The notes under the pieces were generated by a model, which saw only the letters and a list, made by a program, of their open reading frames with translations, did no database searches and was not told the DNA's origin. Positions 45,200-54,926 of a stretch of 64,000 nucleotides of DNA are shown one piece after another. Position 1 is the first letter of the stretch; each line of letters starts with the position of its first letter. The translations under genes were made by a program, and so were the position numbers. The DNA is from Epilithonimonas caeni DSM 17710 (GTDB taxonomy: Bacteria; Bacteroidota; Bacteroidia; Flavobacteriales; Weeksellaceae). The stretch is taken from positions 124,001 to 188,000 of the forward strand of contig NZ_AUFK01000019.1 of assembly GCF_000426465.1 (NCBI RefSeq). The letters are read 5' to 3'.

Positions 45200-46231
45200 T
45201 TAGTAAAATCTTTTCACATCAATTTCAGGATCAAGTTCAATGTCATTCTCCAAGTAGTCGAAAAGCACTTTTGAAAAATAGCTCCCGTTGTAAACACCTC
45301 TCGCTCCCAGTCCATTGAAAATATAAAAATTCTGATAATTCTTATGTCTTCCTAAAATTGGTCTTCTATCCATAACTGTTGCCCGAAAAGCAAAATTAAC
45401 GTCCTTGATCTCAAAATCTTTTTTATACAATTCTTGAAGTCCATTTCCTAATTCTTCAAATGATTCCTGATTGATATCATCGGTCATATCAAAACGGTCA
45501 TAGGTTCCGCCATAATAATATTCGTCGTTTTGAAGATTGAATAAAAAATGTTTTTTCTTGATGATATAAGGTTCAGGCTTATCTTTCAGTTTAAGTTTTA
45601 GGCAATGGCCTTTATTTGGTTTGATAGGAATATTTTTGAAATAAGGGTTATGATTGCTTGCAACACCCTCGCAGAAAACAAGATTTTTAAATGAAAGATA
45701 TTTGTACGAATTGTTCTCGGTGTTAATTAAATCATAATCGAATTTTTCTCTTATCAAATAATTGTTCTCTTCAAAATAATTGAGCATATCATTGAAGAAT
45801 TCAGTTACATCCAATCTGCATGATTGATTTACTTTTCCAGCTTCAAAGGGATTTTCTACACTTTCCAGATCTATAAAACCAGGATTGAGATATTCTTTCA
45901 AATCTTCTTTCTGAGAATTCTTCGTCCACTGAACTTTCTCGGAATCATTATGAAAGATTCGGACAACGTTTTCATTGATCAAATATTTCTTCGACTGATA
46001 TTGTCCAATTTCATGAAATATAACATCAAGATAATTGATTTGTTCCTGCGACTTCCAAAATGTTGTAAACCGTTTCAGAATGACCGGATTACAGACACCT
46101 GCAGAAATCTGGGAAGCCGAAATATTATCATCATAAAAAATCTTGAAAGATCTATTTTCCTTGATCAATTGATGTGCAAAAAATATCCCTGCATAACCCG
46201 CCCCAATGATAATATAATCTACCTGTTCCAT
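45200..46231 (-). CDS. FAD-dependent oxidoreductase (DAO-like)
   Basis: 343 residues. N-terminal dinucleotide-binding motif DYIIIGAGYAGIFFAHQL, then SQISAGVCNPV as in D-amino-acid-oxidase relatives, and a C-terminal FAD-binding motif IFNGLGARGVYNGS. It should oxidise an amine or amino acid, or act in thiazole-like or tRNA-modification chemistry as related enzymes do; substrate unknown. It sits after gldN but behind a strong terminator whose T-run reaches its ATG. Confidence 0.84.
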   Translation of the reverse strand: MEQVDYIIIGAGYAGIFFAHQLIKENRSFKIFYDDNISASQISAGVCNPVILKRFTTFWKSQEQINYLDVIFHEIGQYQSKKYLINENVVRIFHNDSEKVQWTKNSQKEDLKEYLNPGFIDLESVENPFEAGKVNQSCRLDVTEFFNDMLNYFEENNYLIREKFDYDLINTENNSYKYLSFKNLVFCEGVASNHNPYFKNIPIKPNKGHCLKLKLKDKPEPYIIKKKHFLFNLQNDEYYYGGTYDRFDMTDDINQESFEELGNGLQELYKKDFEIKDVNFAFRATVMDRRPILGRHKNYQNFYIFNGLGARGVYNGSYFSKVLFDYLENDIELDPEIDVKRFY

Positions 46232-46237
46232 AAAAAT

Positions 46238-46270
46238 AAAAACCTAAGTAAAGATACTTAGGTTTTTTTA
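46238..46270 (-). terminator. terminator after gldN, touching the next start codon
   Basis: 10-bp stem AACCTAAGTA / TACTTAGGTT (extendable with A-T pairs) with an AAGA/TCTT loop, then TTTTTATTTTT on the minus strand. The ATG of the oxidoreductase begins in the last T. Confidence 0.85.
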
Positions 46271-46288
46271 TTTAGACTATGAGAAATA

Positions 46289-47530
46289 TTAGTAATTCCA
46301 CATATCATTTTCCATTTGCAGAATCTGTGCTTTGATTCTATCACTTTCTTCTAACTGTCCATCGGCATCATTCGGGATATATTCATCAATAACTCCGCTT
46401 CCTCCTTTTCCAAGACCATTATCAGACTTATAAATAACTGAAGAAAAACGTCTTTGGTTCAAGACATCATCGAATGTAATGTCAGATGTAGAGTTTTTGG
46501 CATTGAAGATGAAATTGGTAGTCAAAACCTGACGAGCATCCGGATAGTAGATCCAGAAAAGATCAATCAGATCTGCTGCACCACCACCCATTGTAGAATT
46601 ATCAATAGGTTGCCCAGCTTCTGCCAGAGCTTGCGCCTGAGATGCTCTAAGTTTAGCAGCATTTGGATCTTCACCCATCGCAGCAATTCCTAACAATCTG
46701 TATCTAAGCTGAGAATCTCTTTTATCAACATACCACATGCCCATCAATTTCAAAGCCTTAACCTTTTCAGTCCCTGTTACAATCTTATCAACGTTTGCTG
46801 AGATATCATTCCTGTTGATTTTGTACCAGCTACCGTCTAATTTGACCAAAACTGTACCCGGAGGAATGCTAACTGGCTTAGCAGCTGTTTTTTTTGCTAC
46901 TTTCTTCTTCTTACCCTTTTTGGTTGTAGTTGTAGTCTCAACAGGTGTTTCCTCAGTAGCAGCTGGAGTGCTGCCATCGTTTACAAGAAGTATATCTTCC
47001 AGACGGGTTCCATAAAAAGCTTTCAGAGCACTAATATCAGCATCCGTGGAATTAATAATCGAATTGAAATATTTTTTTAAGTTATTTGCAGTTCCATCTT
47101 CGATCTTGTTCTCGTTAAGTGTTTGAGAAAAGTAATCAGCTACTTGCACAGCAGAAGTCGCAGTTACGATCTGCTCAGGAGTTAACCTTGCTGTAAAATC
47201 GTCGCCGGAATAGACCTCTTTGATCTTACCATTGTTCACAGCATCAAGCAAAACCTGGTACAATGATTTGTTCTGAGAAACAAGGCCGTCTGAGTTATGG
47301 TAAAAAGGCTGATTGATCTTATCATTCATATCAATAATTTCCCATACAACCATACTTCTCAATATATCTTTATCCTCGATAAAACCATATTTAAGAGGTG
47401 AAGCAATACTATCTTTCTTGATCTCACGTTCTTCGCGGAATGTCTGTGGAGAACTGGCATTGAGTATGCTGTTCTGAGCATAAGCAATGGTAGAGGAAAG
47501 ACAAATTAAACTATATATAATCTTTTTCAT
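46289..47530 (-). CDS. gldN: gliding motility / type IX secretion protein GldN
   Basis: 413 residues with a signal peptide (IAYAQ, residue 19). The GldN core is present on both sides of a low-complexity insert: WEIIDMNDKINQPFYH and later WYKINRNDISANVDKI with IYYPDARQVL. Residues about 187-216 are a Thr/Lys/Ala-rich linker (TTTTTKKGKKKKVAKKTA). GldN forms the periplasmic ring complex with GldK in T9SS. Last gene of gldKLMN. Confidence 0.95.
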   Translation of the reverse strand: MKKIIYSLICLSSTIAYAQNSILNASSPQTFREEREIKKDSIASPLKYGFIEDKDILRSMVVWEIIDMNDKINQPFYHNSDGLVSQNKSLYQVLLDAVNNGKIKEVYSGDDFTARLTPEQIVTATSAVQVADYFSQTLNENKIEDGTANNLKKYFNSIINSTDADISALKAFYGTRLEDILLVNDGSTPAATEETPVETTTTTKKGKKKKVAKKTAAKPVSIPPGTVLVKLDGSWYKINRNDISANVDKIVTGTEKVKALKLMGMWYVDKRDSQLRYRLLGIAAMGEDPNAAKLRASQAQALAEAGQPIDNSTMGGGAADLIDLFWIYYPDARQVLTTNFIFNAKNSTSDITFDDVLNQRRFSSVIYKSDNGLGKGGSGVIDEYIPNDADGQLEESDRIKAQILQMENDMWNY

Positions 47531-47579
47531 AAATAAATATTGAATAGTATAAAATCAATCAACTTTTAATTTTAAATTT

Positions 47580-49148
47580 TTATAGAACGTTGATAATAAC
47601 GTTTCCTATATTAGGGAGTACTACTCCATTTAAGCCGTTAGCTTTTGCTTGAATATCAAAAATCGTGACAATGTCACCGCTTCTTAATCCTTTTGTCAAT
47701 GATTCTGCTTGACCTAATGAACTTCCATTGATTGACATAGCAGGTTTACCAGCAACTTTAACTTTGAAACTTACAACATCAAAACTAACTGGGAAATCGA
47801 AATCAGGCAATGTTGCAGAAAGCGTCTGCTTAGAGATCGAAGCAGCAGGCATGGATGTATAACTAGCCCCTCTGATCTGTCCTTTTGGTGGAGGAATATT
47901 CTTGATTCTGAAATCAAAACCTTGAGAAATAACCTTTCCGCTTGGTGCTTTTCCAGAAATTGTTAATTTAACAGTACTTCCAGCTCCAGGTGTAACCATC
48001 CATTTTCCTTTTCCTCCGCTAACTGAGGCTCCAGGTGCCGATAAAGTGGTCGCACTAAGATCAGCTCCAAGAATCGCACCTGAAACAGGGTTCTGAAGAC
48101 CTCTATATAATACCATCATCTTATCAGCTTGTAAGATAGCACCATTTTGCTCTTTTAGTGCTTCTGCACCAGAAACTACATTTAAAGTGTGAGCATACGG
48201 AAGTTCATGGACTTTTCCATTTTTATCCGTAAATGAAATCTGACCTTTAAACTCCTGCGCTCCCACAGCTCCTGTAGCAGGTGTAATGATACCTTGTCCA
48301 TTGACAACTTTAGCTCCGGTAATAGCTAGACCAGGAACAGAGCTTGCAAAGGTCCCAATAGCGATCTTGATTTCAGCCGGTTCCCCTTTCATAACAGAAC
48401 TAGGTCCAGAAACCAAAGCTTCATAAGCATCAAACTTAATATCTGCATCCACTTTTTCCTGAAGCATAGAAGTCAACGCATCAGACTGAAGGTTTCTTGC
48501 TTCTGATTGTATAACTTCTAAGTTAGATAGGGCAGCAATTAATGGCTGATTATAGAACTTATATTGGAACCAACCTTTTTTACTTCTCTTATCGCCTTTT
48601 GCAAACTCAGCAACCAAATGTTTCTGAGCTCTGTCGGCAACATCTTTCAACTGTGCGTTATTACCAAAAGTTGAAGTAATAAAATTTCTTAGATCATCAA
48701 TTTTTGCCTTTAGCTCATTAGATTTATCACTAATGTTTTTTTCATCCCCATCTTTAAAGAAAAGATTAGTTGCCGGCTCTGTATTGTTGAGAGAAGCAAA
48801 ACTCTCTTCAATTTCAGCATCAGAATTATATTCTGCCGCAGTACCCATTGTTGTTTTTAAGCCATCAATATAAGTTACAAGATCATTGGTTTTTCCTTTT
48901 AAGGTTTTATACTGATCGAAAAGAGACTGATAACTTTCCGGAGAAGTTTGAGCTTTAGCAGCTAAAGTCTTCTCAAAGATGTCATCATTTTTCTTCTCTA
49001 CGATCAATCTTGTATCCATTAGGGATTGATTGGTATCTTTATATGATCTGATGATCTCCTGATCGATCTGCATCGCAAGCATTGCAATGAAAACCAAATA
49101 CATCAGGTTGATCATCTTCTGACGTGGTGTCTGTTTACCTCCTGCCAT
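47580..49148 (-). CDS. gldM: gliding motility / T9SS motor protein GldM
   Basis: 522 residues. A single membrane helix near the N-terminus (MINLMYLVFIAMLAMQIDQEI) is preceded by Arg9 (MAGGKQTPR), the position studied in Flavobacterium GldM. The rest is a long periplasmic stack of domains ending in NVIINVL. GldM pairs with GldL and converts proton flow to rotation that drives T9SS and gliding. Confidence 0.96.
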   Translation of the reverse strand: MAGGKQTPRQKMINLMYLVFIAMLAMQIDQEIIRSYKDTNQSLMDTRLIVEKKNDDIFEKTLAAKAQTSPESYQSLFDQYKTLKGKTNDLVTYIDGLKTTMGTAAEYNSDAEIEESFASLNNTEPATNLFFKDGDEKNISDKSNELKAKIDDLRNFITSTFGNNAQLKDVADRAQKHLVAEFAKGDKRSKKGWFQYKFYNQPLIAALSNLEVIQSEARNLQSDALTSMLQEKVDADIKFDAYEALVSGPSSVMKGEPAEIKIAIGTFASSVPGLAITGAKVVNGQGIITPATGAVGAQEFKGQISFTDKNGKVHELPYAHTLNVVSGAEALKEQNGAILQADKMMVLYRGLQNPVSGAILGADLSATTLSAPGASVSGGKGKWMVTPGAGSTVKLTISGKAPSGKVISQGFDFRIKNIPPPKGQIRGASYTSMPAASISKQTLSATLPDFDFPVSFDVVSFKVKVAGKPAMSINGSSLGQAESLTKGLRSGDIVTIFDIQAKANGLNGVVLPNIGNVIINVL

Positions 49149-49195
49149 TTTAATAAAATAATTTAATCGTTAAACAATAATTAAAATGATAGTGA

Positions 49196-49873
49196 TCAAG
49201 ACTTCATTGCGCTAAGCATACCACCATAAACTCTATTAAGATTATTAAGATTAGATGTCAAACCTAGTAATTCCTCATTGAACTTTTCTGATTGTGCTGC
49301 AGATTTCTGAATATCTTCAACATATTTTTTACTGAATTCTGATTGTTTTTGTCCGTGCTCCAATTGAAGTGCATATAAAGCATTCATGCTTTCCAGATGA
49401 GAAGCAGCAAGATTCAATTGCTCATTATATTTGTGAGTAGAAGCTGAAACATCCACTGTTTGATTGATCTGGTCAACTGAAGAAGAGAATTTATCAATTC
49501 CTCCTCTCAATCTTTCGAATAAGCTAACATCTAATTTAGCATCAGCCAACATTTTATCAAGTTTATCAGATAATGACAATTCCAGTTCTTTGTTCTCTAT
49601 TTTGTTAACAGCTTTTCTAGGTTGTCTCTCAGCAGTTTCGTCCAATAATTCAGGATAAACATTTTCCCAAGCATAGTTCTCTTCTGACTTTGGCGGATCG
49701 AATGCAAAGAATAAGAAAATAAGTGCTTCTGTGATCAAACCTGCAGCAAGTGCCACGTTACCTGTAATAGGACCTACATGCCAGTGGGTCATTTTAAATA
49801 AAGCTCCCAAGATTACGATAGCAGCACCAAACGAATAGATAAAATTCGTGATTGAATCTTTAGTTTTAAACAT
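49196..49873 (-). CDS. gldL: gliding motility / T9SS motor protein GldL
   Basis: 225 residues with two N-terminal membrane helices. Glu49 lies in the second helix (GLITEALIFLFFAFDPP), and Lys27 and His30 lie between the helices; these match residues implicated in proton conduction in Flavobacterium GldL. The C-terminal part is cytoplasmic and helical. Order gldK-gldL-gldM-gldN is the canonical one. Confidence 0.96.
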   Translation of the reverse strand: MFKTKDSITNFIYSFGAAIVILGALFKMTHWHVGPITGNVALAAGLITEALIFLFFAFDPPKSEENYAWENVYPELLDETAERQPRKAVNKIENKELELSLSDKLDKMLADAKLDVSLFERLRGGIDKFSSSVDQINQTVDVSASTHKYNEQLNLAASHLESMNALYALQLEHGQKQSEFSKKYVEDIQKSAAQSEKFNEELLGLTSNLNNLNRVYGGMLSAMKS

Positions 49874-49910
49874 TTTTTTGAATTTTTAGTTAGTAATAGT
49901 TAGTTAATTA

Positions 49911-51341
49911 TTATTTAGTCTTTCTTGCAAACCTTCCTGATGCTGAAGGAATATCTTGAATAGTTCTGAATCCGATATAGCTTCTAGCTGAGTCTTTTCT
50001 TTCCCAATCTCTATACCCGGTCATCAATAGATATCCTACATCTTTCCATGAGCCACCTCTCACAGTTTTTTTAACGTCACTTGCAGCATTGGCAGAAAGA
50101 CTTGGATTCAAAGAAGATGAGAATTCATAGGCAGAGTTATTGAATGGTGATTCTGTCCATTCAGAAACGTTTCCTGCCATATCATATAATCCATATCCGT
50201 TTTTAGAGAATTTTTTCACAGGTGCTGTATAAGTATAGTTCCCGGTTTTTTCGTCTTCTATATAGTTACCTCTTTTAGGTTTGAAGTTAGCCAAATAACA
50301 CCCTCTATCATCCTGCAGGTACGGTCCTCCCCAAGGATAAGTGGCATTCTGTATCCCGCCTTTAGCAGCATATTCCCACTCCGACTCAGTAGGAAGACGG
50401 AACCTCATAGGTTTTTGCTTTTTCTTTTTAATACTATTGTTGTAATCTGCCTTCATTTTGGTTCTGAAATCACAAAATGCTCTTGCCTGATCCCAAGTAA
50501 CCCCTACAACAGGATATTCTTTGTACGCACTATGCCAAAAATACTGTCCAAATAACGGTTCATTATAGGCATATTTGAAATCTTTCACCCACACGGTGGT
50601 ATCCGGATAAACAGCAATACTTTCCTTTTTAAGATATTGCGCACCTCTGTCCTTATCTTTTACAGCAGATGCTACATCCTCCCATTGGTAAGCGTATTTG
50701 ATTTTTGACCAATCAATGACTCTTTCGTTATTAATTCTCTTTTCTGCCGGCAAATACATTGATTCCAATACTTCGGCATATTTCTCATCCGGATAGGCTG
50801 AAGTATTATAGGTAAGTGGAACTTTCTTATCTAATTTTTTAGATTCATCATATCCACCTTCTCTGCCTCCCTGAGACTCTAAGAATTTTTGGTATGGGGT
50901 CGCTTCTTCTCCAGTTTTCTTACCTGCATATGCATAATCTGCAATTGAGCTACCATTACCACCTTCGCCATCTCCACCGCCTTCGCCGGCTGCTTCTGCT
51001 AATAAACCTCTCGCAATAGAATCTCTAACTGCATTGATGAATAATCTGTATTCTGCATTTGTAATTTCAGTCTCATCCATGAAAAAGGCAGATACCGTCA
51101 CAGTTTTTGGCATTGCTTTTTCGGGAGTATTGGAGAAATCCTGATCTGCCATACCCATTACAAAAGACCCACCTGGGATTGGAACCATTCCATATGGTCT
51201 TTCTGCAACAAACGATTTCGAAGACCCTCTTGGAATCAATTCTCCCTTGATACCGGGATTACCAGTTATACCTTTTCCGCCTCCATTGGAACAAGACATT
51301 ATAACTGATGCTGATAATAATATAAGTAATATCCTTTTCAT
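49911..51341 (-). CDS. gldK: gliding motility / T9SS lipoprotein GldK
   Basis: 476 residues. Lipoprotein signal with lipobox ending MSCS (Cys17). The body is a sulfatase-modifying-factor-like fold with PIPGGSFVMGMADQDF, RLPTESEWEYAAKGG and NVSEWTESPF, without formylglycine-generating function in this group. A Gly-rich stretch (about residues 117-133) is inserted. GldK and GldN form the T9SS ring on the inner face of the outer membrane. First gene of gldKLMN, 106 bp after glmS. Confidence 0.95.
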   Translation of the reverse strand: MKRILLILLSASVIMSCSNGGGKGITGNPGIKGELIPRGSSKSFVAERPYGMVPIPGGSFVMGMADQDFSNTPEKAMPKTVTVSAFFMDETEITNAEYRLFINAVRDSIARGLLAEAAGEGGGDGEGGNGSSIADYAYAGKKTGEEATPYQKFLESQGGREGGYDESKKLDKKVPLTYNTSAYPDEKYAEVLESMYLPAEKRINNERVIDWSKIKYAYQWEDVASAVKDKDRGAQYLKKESIAVYPDTTVWVKDFKYAYNEPLFGQYFWHSAYKEYPVVGVTWDQARAFCDFRTKMKADYNNSIKKKKQKPMRFRLPTESEWEYAAKGGIQNATYPWGGPYLQDDRGCYLANFKPKRGNYIEDEKTGNYTYTAPVKKFSKNGYGLYDMAGNVSEWTESPFNNSAYEFSSSLNPSLSANAASDVKKTVRGGSWKDVGYLLMTGYRDWERKDSARSYIGFRTIQDIPSASGRFARKTK

Positions 51342-51447
51342 CCTATTTTAAAGAAATTAAGCGGTAAATATATAATTTTTTTTATGAATAATTATCAATT
51401 TTTATTCAAAACGTAATTTGTTAAAGAATATTTCACAAAGCATGAAA

Positions 51448-53301
51448 TTATTCTACAGTTACTGATTTAGCAAGGTTTCTTGGCTGATCTACATTAGCCC
51501 CTCTTTCCACAGCAATATAATACGCCAATAACTGTAATGGAATGGACGCTAATATTGGGGAAAAACACTCAGATGTTTCTGGAATCTCAATAATATGATC
51601 TGCCATAGAGGCAACCTGGACATCACCTTTATTGATGATTGCGATGACTTTTCCTTTTCTTGCCTTGATCTCTTGAACATTGCTTACAATTTTATCATAA
51701 TGCCCAATTTTAGGAGCAATTATAACGATTGGCATATTCTCATCAATTAATGCGATCGGGCCATGCTTCATTTCTGCGGCAGGATAACCTTCTGCGTGGA
51801 TATAGGATATCTCTTTAAGTTTTAGAGCTCCTTCCAAAGCTGTTGGAAAATTATATCCTCTTCCTAAATACAAGAAATTAGTTGCATTCACAAATTTAGA
51901 AGCGATCTCTTTAACTACTGAATCCACAGAATTTAAAACCTCTTCTATCTTTTTAGGTATTGCATCCAACTCAGTAATCAGTCTCATGAAATCAGCTTTA
52001 CCCAAGTTACCATTATGGTTGCCCAATTTGATTGCTATCAAAGAAAGGATGGTAAGTTGAGCTGTAAACGCTTTGGTAGAAGCCACCCCTATTTCTGGAC
52101 CGGCGTGTGTATAAGAACCCGCATCCGTAACTCTTGCAATAGATGAATCTACAACGTTGCAGATACCATAAACAAAAGCACCTTTTTCCTTGGCCAATTT
52201 TATAGCAGCCATTGTGTCTGCAGTTTCCCCTGATTGAGAAATAGCTATTACAACGTCTTTAGAAGTTATTATTGGGTTTCTATATCGGAACTCTGATGCG
52301 TACTCTACTTCAACTGGAACCCTGGCAAATTCTTCTATAAGATATTCCCCAATTAATCCGGCATGCCAAGAAGTTCCACAAGCGATAATAATAATTCTTT
52401 CAGCATTGGTCAATCTTTCCAAATGATCCCAAATACCGGCCATTTTTATCACACCTTCATCTACTAATAATCTACCCCTCATAGTGTCCAAAACAGATTT
52501 TGATTGCTCAAAAATCTCTTTCAGCATAAAATGTTCGTATCCTCCTTTTTCTATTTGCTCAAGATTAAGTCTCAGCTCTTGTATGGCAGGTTCTATCTTG
52601 GTATTCTCCTTTATGGTTCTGATATCAATTCCAGATTCGAGAGAAATAGTGGCCATATGACCTTCCTCTAAATAAACCGCTTCTTTCGTAAACTCTACAA
52701 ATGGGGATGCATCAGACGCAACAAAATATTCATCATCTCCAATACCAATTGCCAATGGTGAGCCTAATCTTGCTACAACCAATTGACCAGGAAAATCATC
52801 ATGCATTACCGAAACGGCATATGCCCCATAAACTTCATTCAAAGCATATCTTACCGCTTCCGGAAAACTAAGGTTGATTTCCTTGTCCAAGAAGTACTGG
52901 ATAAGGTTGACCAAAACTTCGGTATCTGTTTCAGACCTAAACTCGTAATCTTTATTGATCAGCATTGTTTTTATAGTATCGTAATTTTCAATGATACCAT
53001 TATGAACTATTGCTATTTTATTATTGTTAGAAAGGTGTGGATGGGAATTATTGTCGCTTGGAACACCGTGTGTAGCCCATCTTGTATGCCCCATTCCTAC
53101 TTTGGAAGTAGTTTTCAAACCTTTTGAGATTGCCACAAGGTCATCTACTTTCCCTTTCGTTTTTTTAACTTCTAAATTTCCGTTTTCAGTTTCTAAAATA
53201 ATACCTGCGCTATCATAGCCTCTGTACTCTAAACGACGTAATCCATTGATAACAATTTCATACGCATCTCTAAAACCTGTATATCCGACGATTCCACACA
53301 T
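51448..53301 (-). CDS. glmS: glutamine--fructose-6-phosphate aminotransferase
   Basis: 617 residues. Nucleophile Cys2 after Met (MCGIVGYTG), glutaminase domain to about residue 230, then two SIS domains with SQSGETADT and GPEIGVASTKAFTAQ; C-terminus LAKSVTVE. It makes glucosamine-6-phosphate for peptidoglycan and lipopolysaccharide. It is 13 bp downstream of the DUF4270 gene. No glmS ribozyme is seen. Confidence 0.97.
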   Translation of the reverse strand: MCGIVGYTGFRDAYEIVINGLRRLEYRGYDSAGIILETENGNLEVKKTKGKVDDLVAISKGLKTTSKVGMGHTRWATHGVPSDNNSHPHLSNNNKIAIVHNGIIENYDTIKTMLINKDYEFRSETDTEVLVNLIQYFLDKEINLSFPEAVRYALNEVYGAYAVSVMHDDFPGQLVVARLGSPLAIGIGDDEYFVASDASPFVEFTKEAVYLEEGHMATISLESGIDIRTIKENTKIEPAIQELRLNLEQIEKGGYEHFMLKEIFEQSKSVLDTMRGRLLVDEGVIKMAGIWDHLERLTNAERIIIIACGTSWHAGLIGEYLIEEFARVPVEVEYASEFRYRNPIITSKDVVIAISQSGETADTMAAIKLAKEKGAFVYGICNVVDSSIARVTDAGSYTHAGPEIGVASTKAFTAQLTILSLIAIKLGNHNGNLGKADFMRLITELDAIPKKIEEVLNSVDSVVKEIASKFVNATNFLYLGRGYNFPTALEGALKLKEISYIHAEGYPAAEMKHGPIALIDENMPIVIIAPKIGHYDKIVSNVQEIKARKGKVIAIINKGDVQVASMADHIIEIPETSECFSPILASIPLQLLAYYIAVERGANVDQPRNLAKSVTVE

Positions 53302-53314
53302 ATCTAATTGGTTT

Positions 53315-54919
53315 TTATTTTTTTGTATATATTATTCTAAGCTGAACATTTTTAGAATCCGGTAATAACTCTTGACCTATATTATTAGTATTTATTCCCG
53401 TTAATGCAATTCTGAAAGGATTATACGGTCTATCATTGTACGTTTGTCCCAACAATGTTCCAGTCGATGCATCAGAAAGATAACTGCCTACGTTAATTAC
53501 AAAATCATGGGCATTTTTATTTTTCTCCACAATATCTTTCAAAGAAGCTGTAATCCCTATATCATAATAAGCGTCCTTTGTAGAAAGATCAGCCGTCTTG
53601 ACAAGACTATATCCAGCAGAAGCCAAGGACGTCATATCCGGAAGAAAACGAACTGTATCTTTTATCATCTCCTGAACCAGTAAACTAGATGGTTTTCTAA
53701 ATTTATTGTTCCACTCATCAGCATTATTATATAAACGTATCTTGGCCGAAACAATTGCTATTTTTTCGTTTTGGAATTTTTGTTTTAATGCATCAATTGT
53801 ACCTTGTGGTATTCTAATTCCTATACCGCTTCCACCCATACCTTGTAAATACAGTTTGTCCGCAGGGTTCACTGCTAAGCCGGGATTTTTCTTAAGATCC
53901 TCATACTTCACAGCAGTTAGCATTGCCTTGGCATATGGGCTGTCGTTGCCTCTGTCATAAATTACCTGACTTAAATGAACATTTGACGCCCCAAGATTAA
54001 GAGTAGTTTCCTGTTTTGTCTTCGTAACGGTTCCGTCTGTGGCAGTTACATCATTCTTATAGTAGATAGTGATTCCTGCATCATTTGGAGCCATTGAGAA
54101 AAGATAGCCGTCATTTTGTTCCACAGAAATACTGATACCCCTAAAGTATCTTATGAAAGATGCAGCATCTTTAAGAACCTGATTACCTTGCTTAGCTATG
54201 ATTTTATTTTGAAAAAATGCACTATCTAACTTCATCCTGAAAGAAACATCTCTATTAAGCAATTCAGAAGCATCAGAATCCTTTGTGATCACAACAGAGT
54301 TAACTGTCCCATTAAATGATTTAGAACCTATCTCTGAACTTAAGGCAAATGCTTTATTAGTTAGGATAGAATCAGAAGCACCACCTAGGAAATCTGCAAC
54401 CTCATGAACTTTTATAGTAAAAGGTGTTTTTTGTCCATTGATCTTGTATTTTCCATATTTTCTGACAGGATAAGTCGTTACCACTTTTTTAGCGGCCACT
54501 TGCCCATCTGGGTAAACATAGTCCTCATTGGTGGTAGTCGTCAAAGAATCTGTCGCAGTTTCGTATCTCGGTTTAAGAGTTAAAACAACCGAATCTATAA
54601 CAGGATTTTTTCCAAAATCGGGATCATAAGTATTTAATCTCAACTGAGTTATGTATGATACTTTTTGTCCTCCAAAAACATCCTCTTTAAATGCTCCAAT
54701 TCTAACACTATCATATTGGGATGTAACTACTTTTTGGACGTCATTATTATTGACGTTGTAAGCAGTTACTCCATAGATTTTATCATAAGCTTCAGACCCG
54801 TCTACAAGCTGAGACCCGAGATCATCCAAATCCCCTTCACAAGAATTCAATACAACAATTCCCATTAATAATAATGGGACCAGCTTCATTATTTTTTTTA
54901 TTTTTATCATTTTAAACAC
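53315..54919 (-). CDS. DUF4270 family lipoprotein
   Basis: 534 residues in the longest frame. The lipobox is near the end of a hydrophobic stretch (MGIVVLNSCEGD). ATG codons at 54910 and 54889 are alternative starts. The mature part is beta-rich, consistent with DUF4270, a Bacteroidota exported family of unknown function. It lies between the glycogen-synthase-like gene (7 bp) and glmS (13 bp) in one transcription unit. Confidence 0.85.
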   Translation of the reverse strand: MFKMIKIKKIMKLVPLLLMGIVVLNSCEGDLDDLGSQLVDGSEAYDKIYGVTAYNVNNNDVQKVVTSQYDSVRIGAFKEDVFGGQKVSYITQLRLNTYDPDFGKNPVIDSVVLTLKPRYETATDSLTTTTNEDYVYPDGQVAAKKVVTTYPVRKYGKYKINGQKTPFTIKVHEVADFLGGASDSILTNKAFALSSEIGSKSFNGTVNSVVITKDSDASELLNRDVSFRMKLDSAFFQNKIIAKQGNQVLKDAASFIRYFRGISISVEQNDGYLFSMAPNDAGITIYYKNDVTATDGTVTKTKQETTLNLGASNVHLSQVIYDRGNDSPYAKAMLTAVKYEDLKKNPGLAVNPADKLYLQGMGGSGIGIRIPQGTIDALKQKFQNEKIAIVSAKIRLYNNADEWNNKFRKPSSLLVQEMIKDTVRFLPDMTSLASAGYSLVKTADLSTKDAYYDIGITASLKDIVEKNKNAHDFVINVGSYLSDASTGTLLGQTYNDRPYNPFRIALTGINTNNIGQELLPDSKNVQLRIIYTKK

Positions 54920-54926
54920 CTAGTAT

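Noticed and set aside
51342-53301. glmS ribozyme or riboswitch
   Set aside because: Only 13 bp separate glmS from the upstream gene, which leaves no room for such an element.
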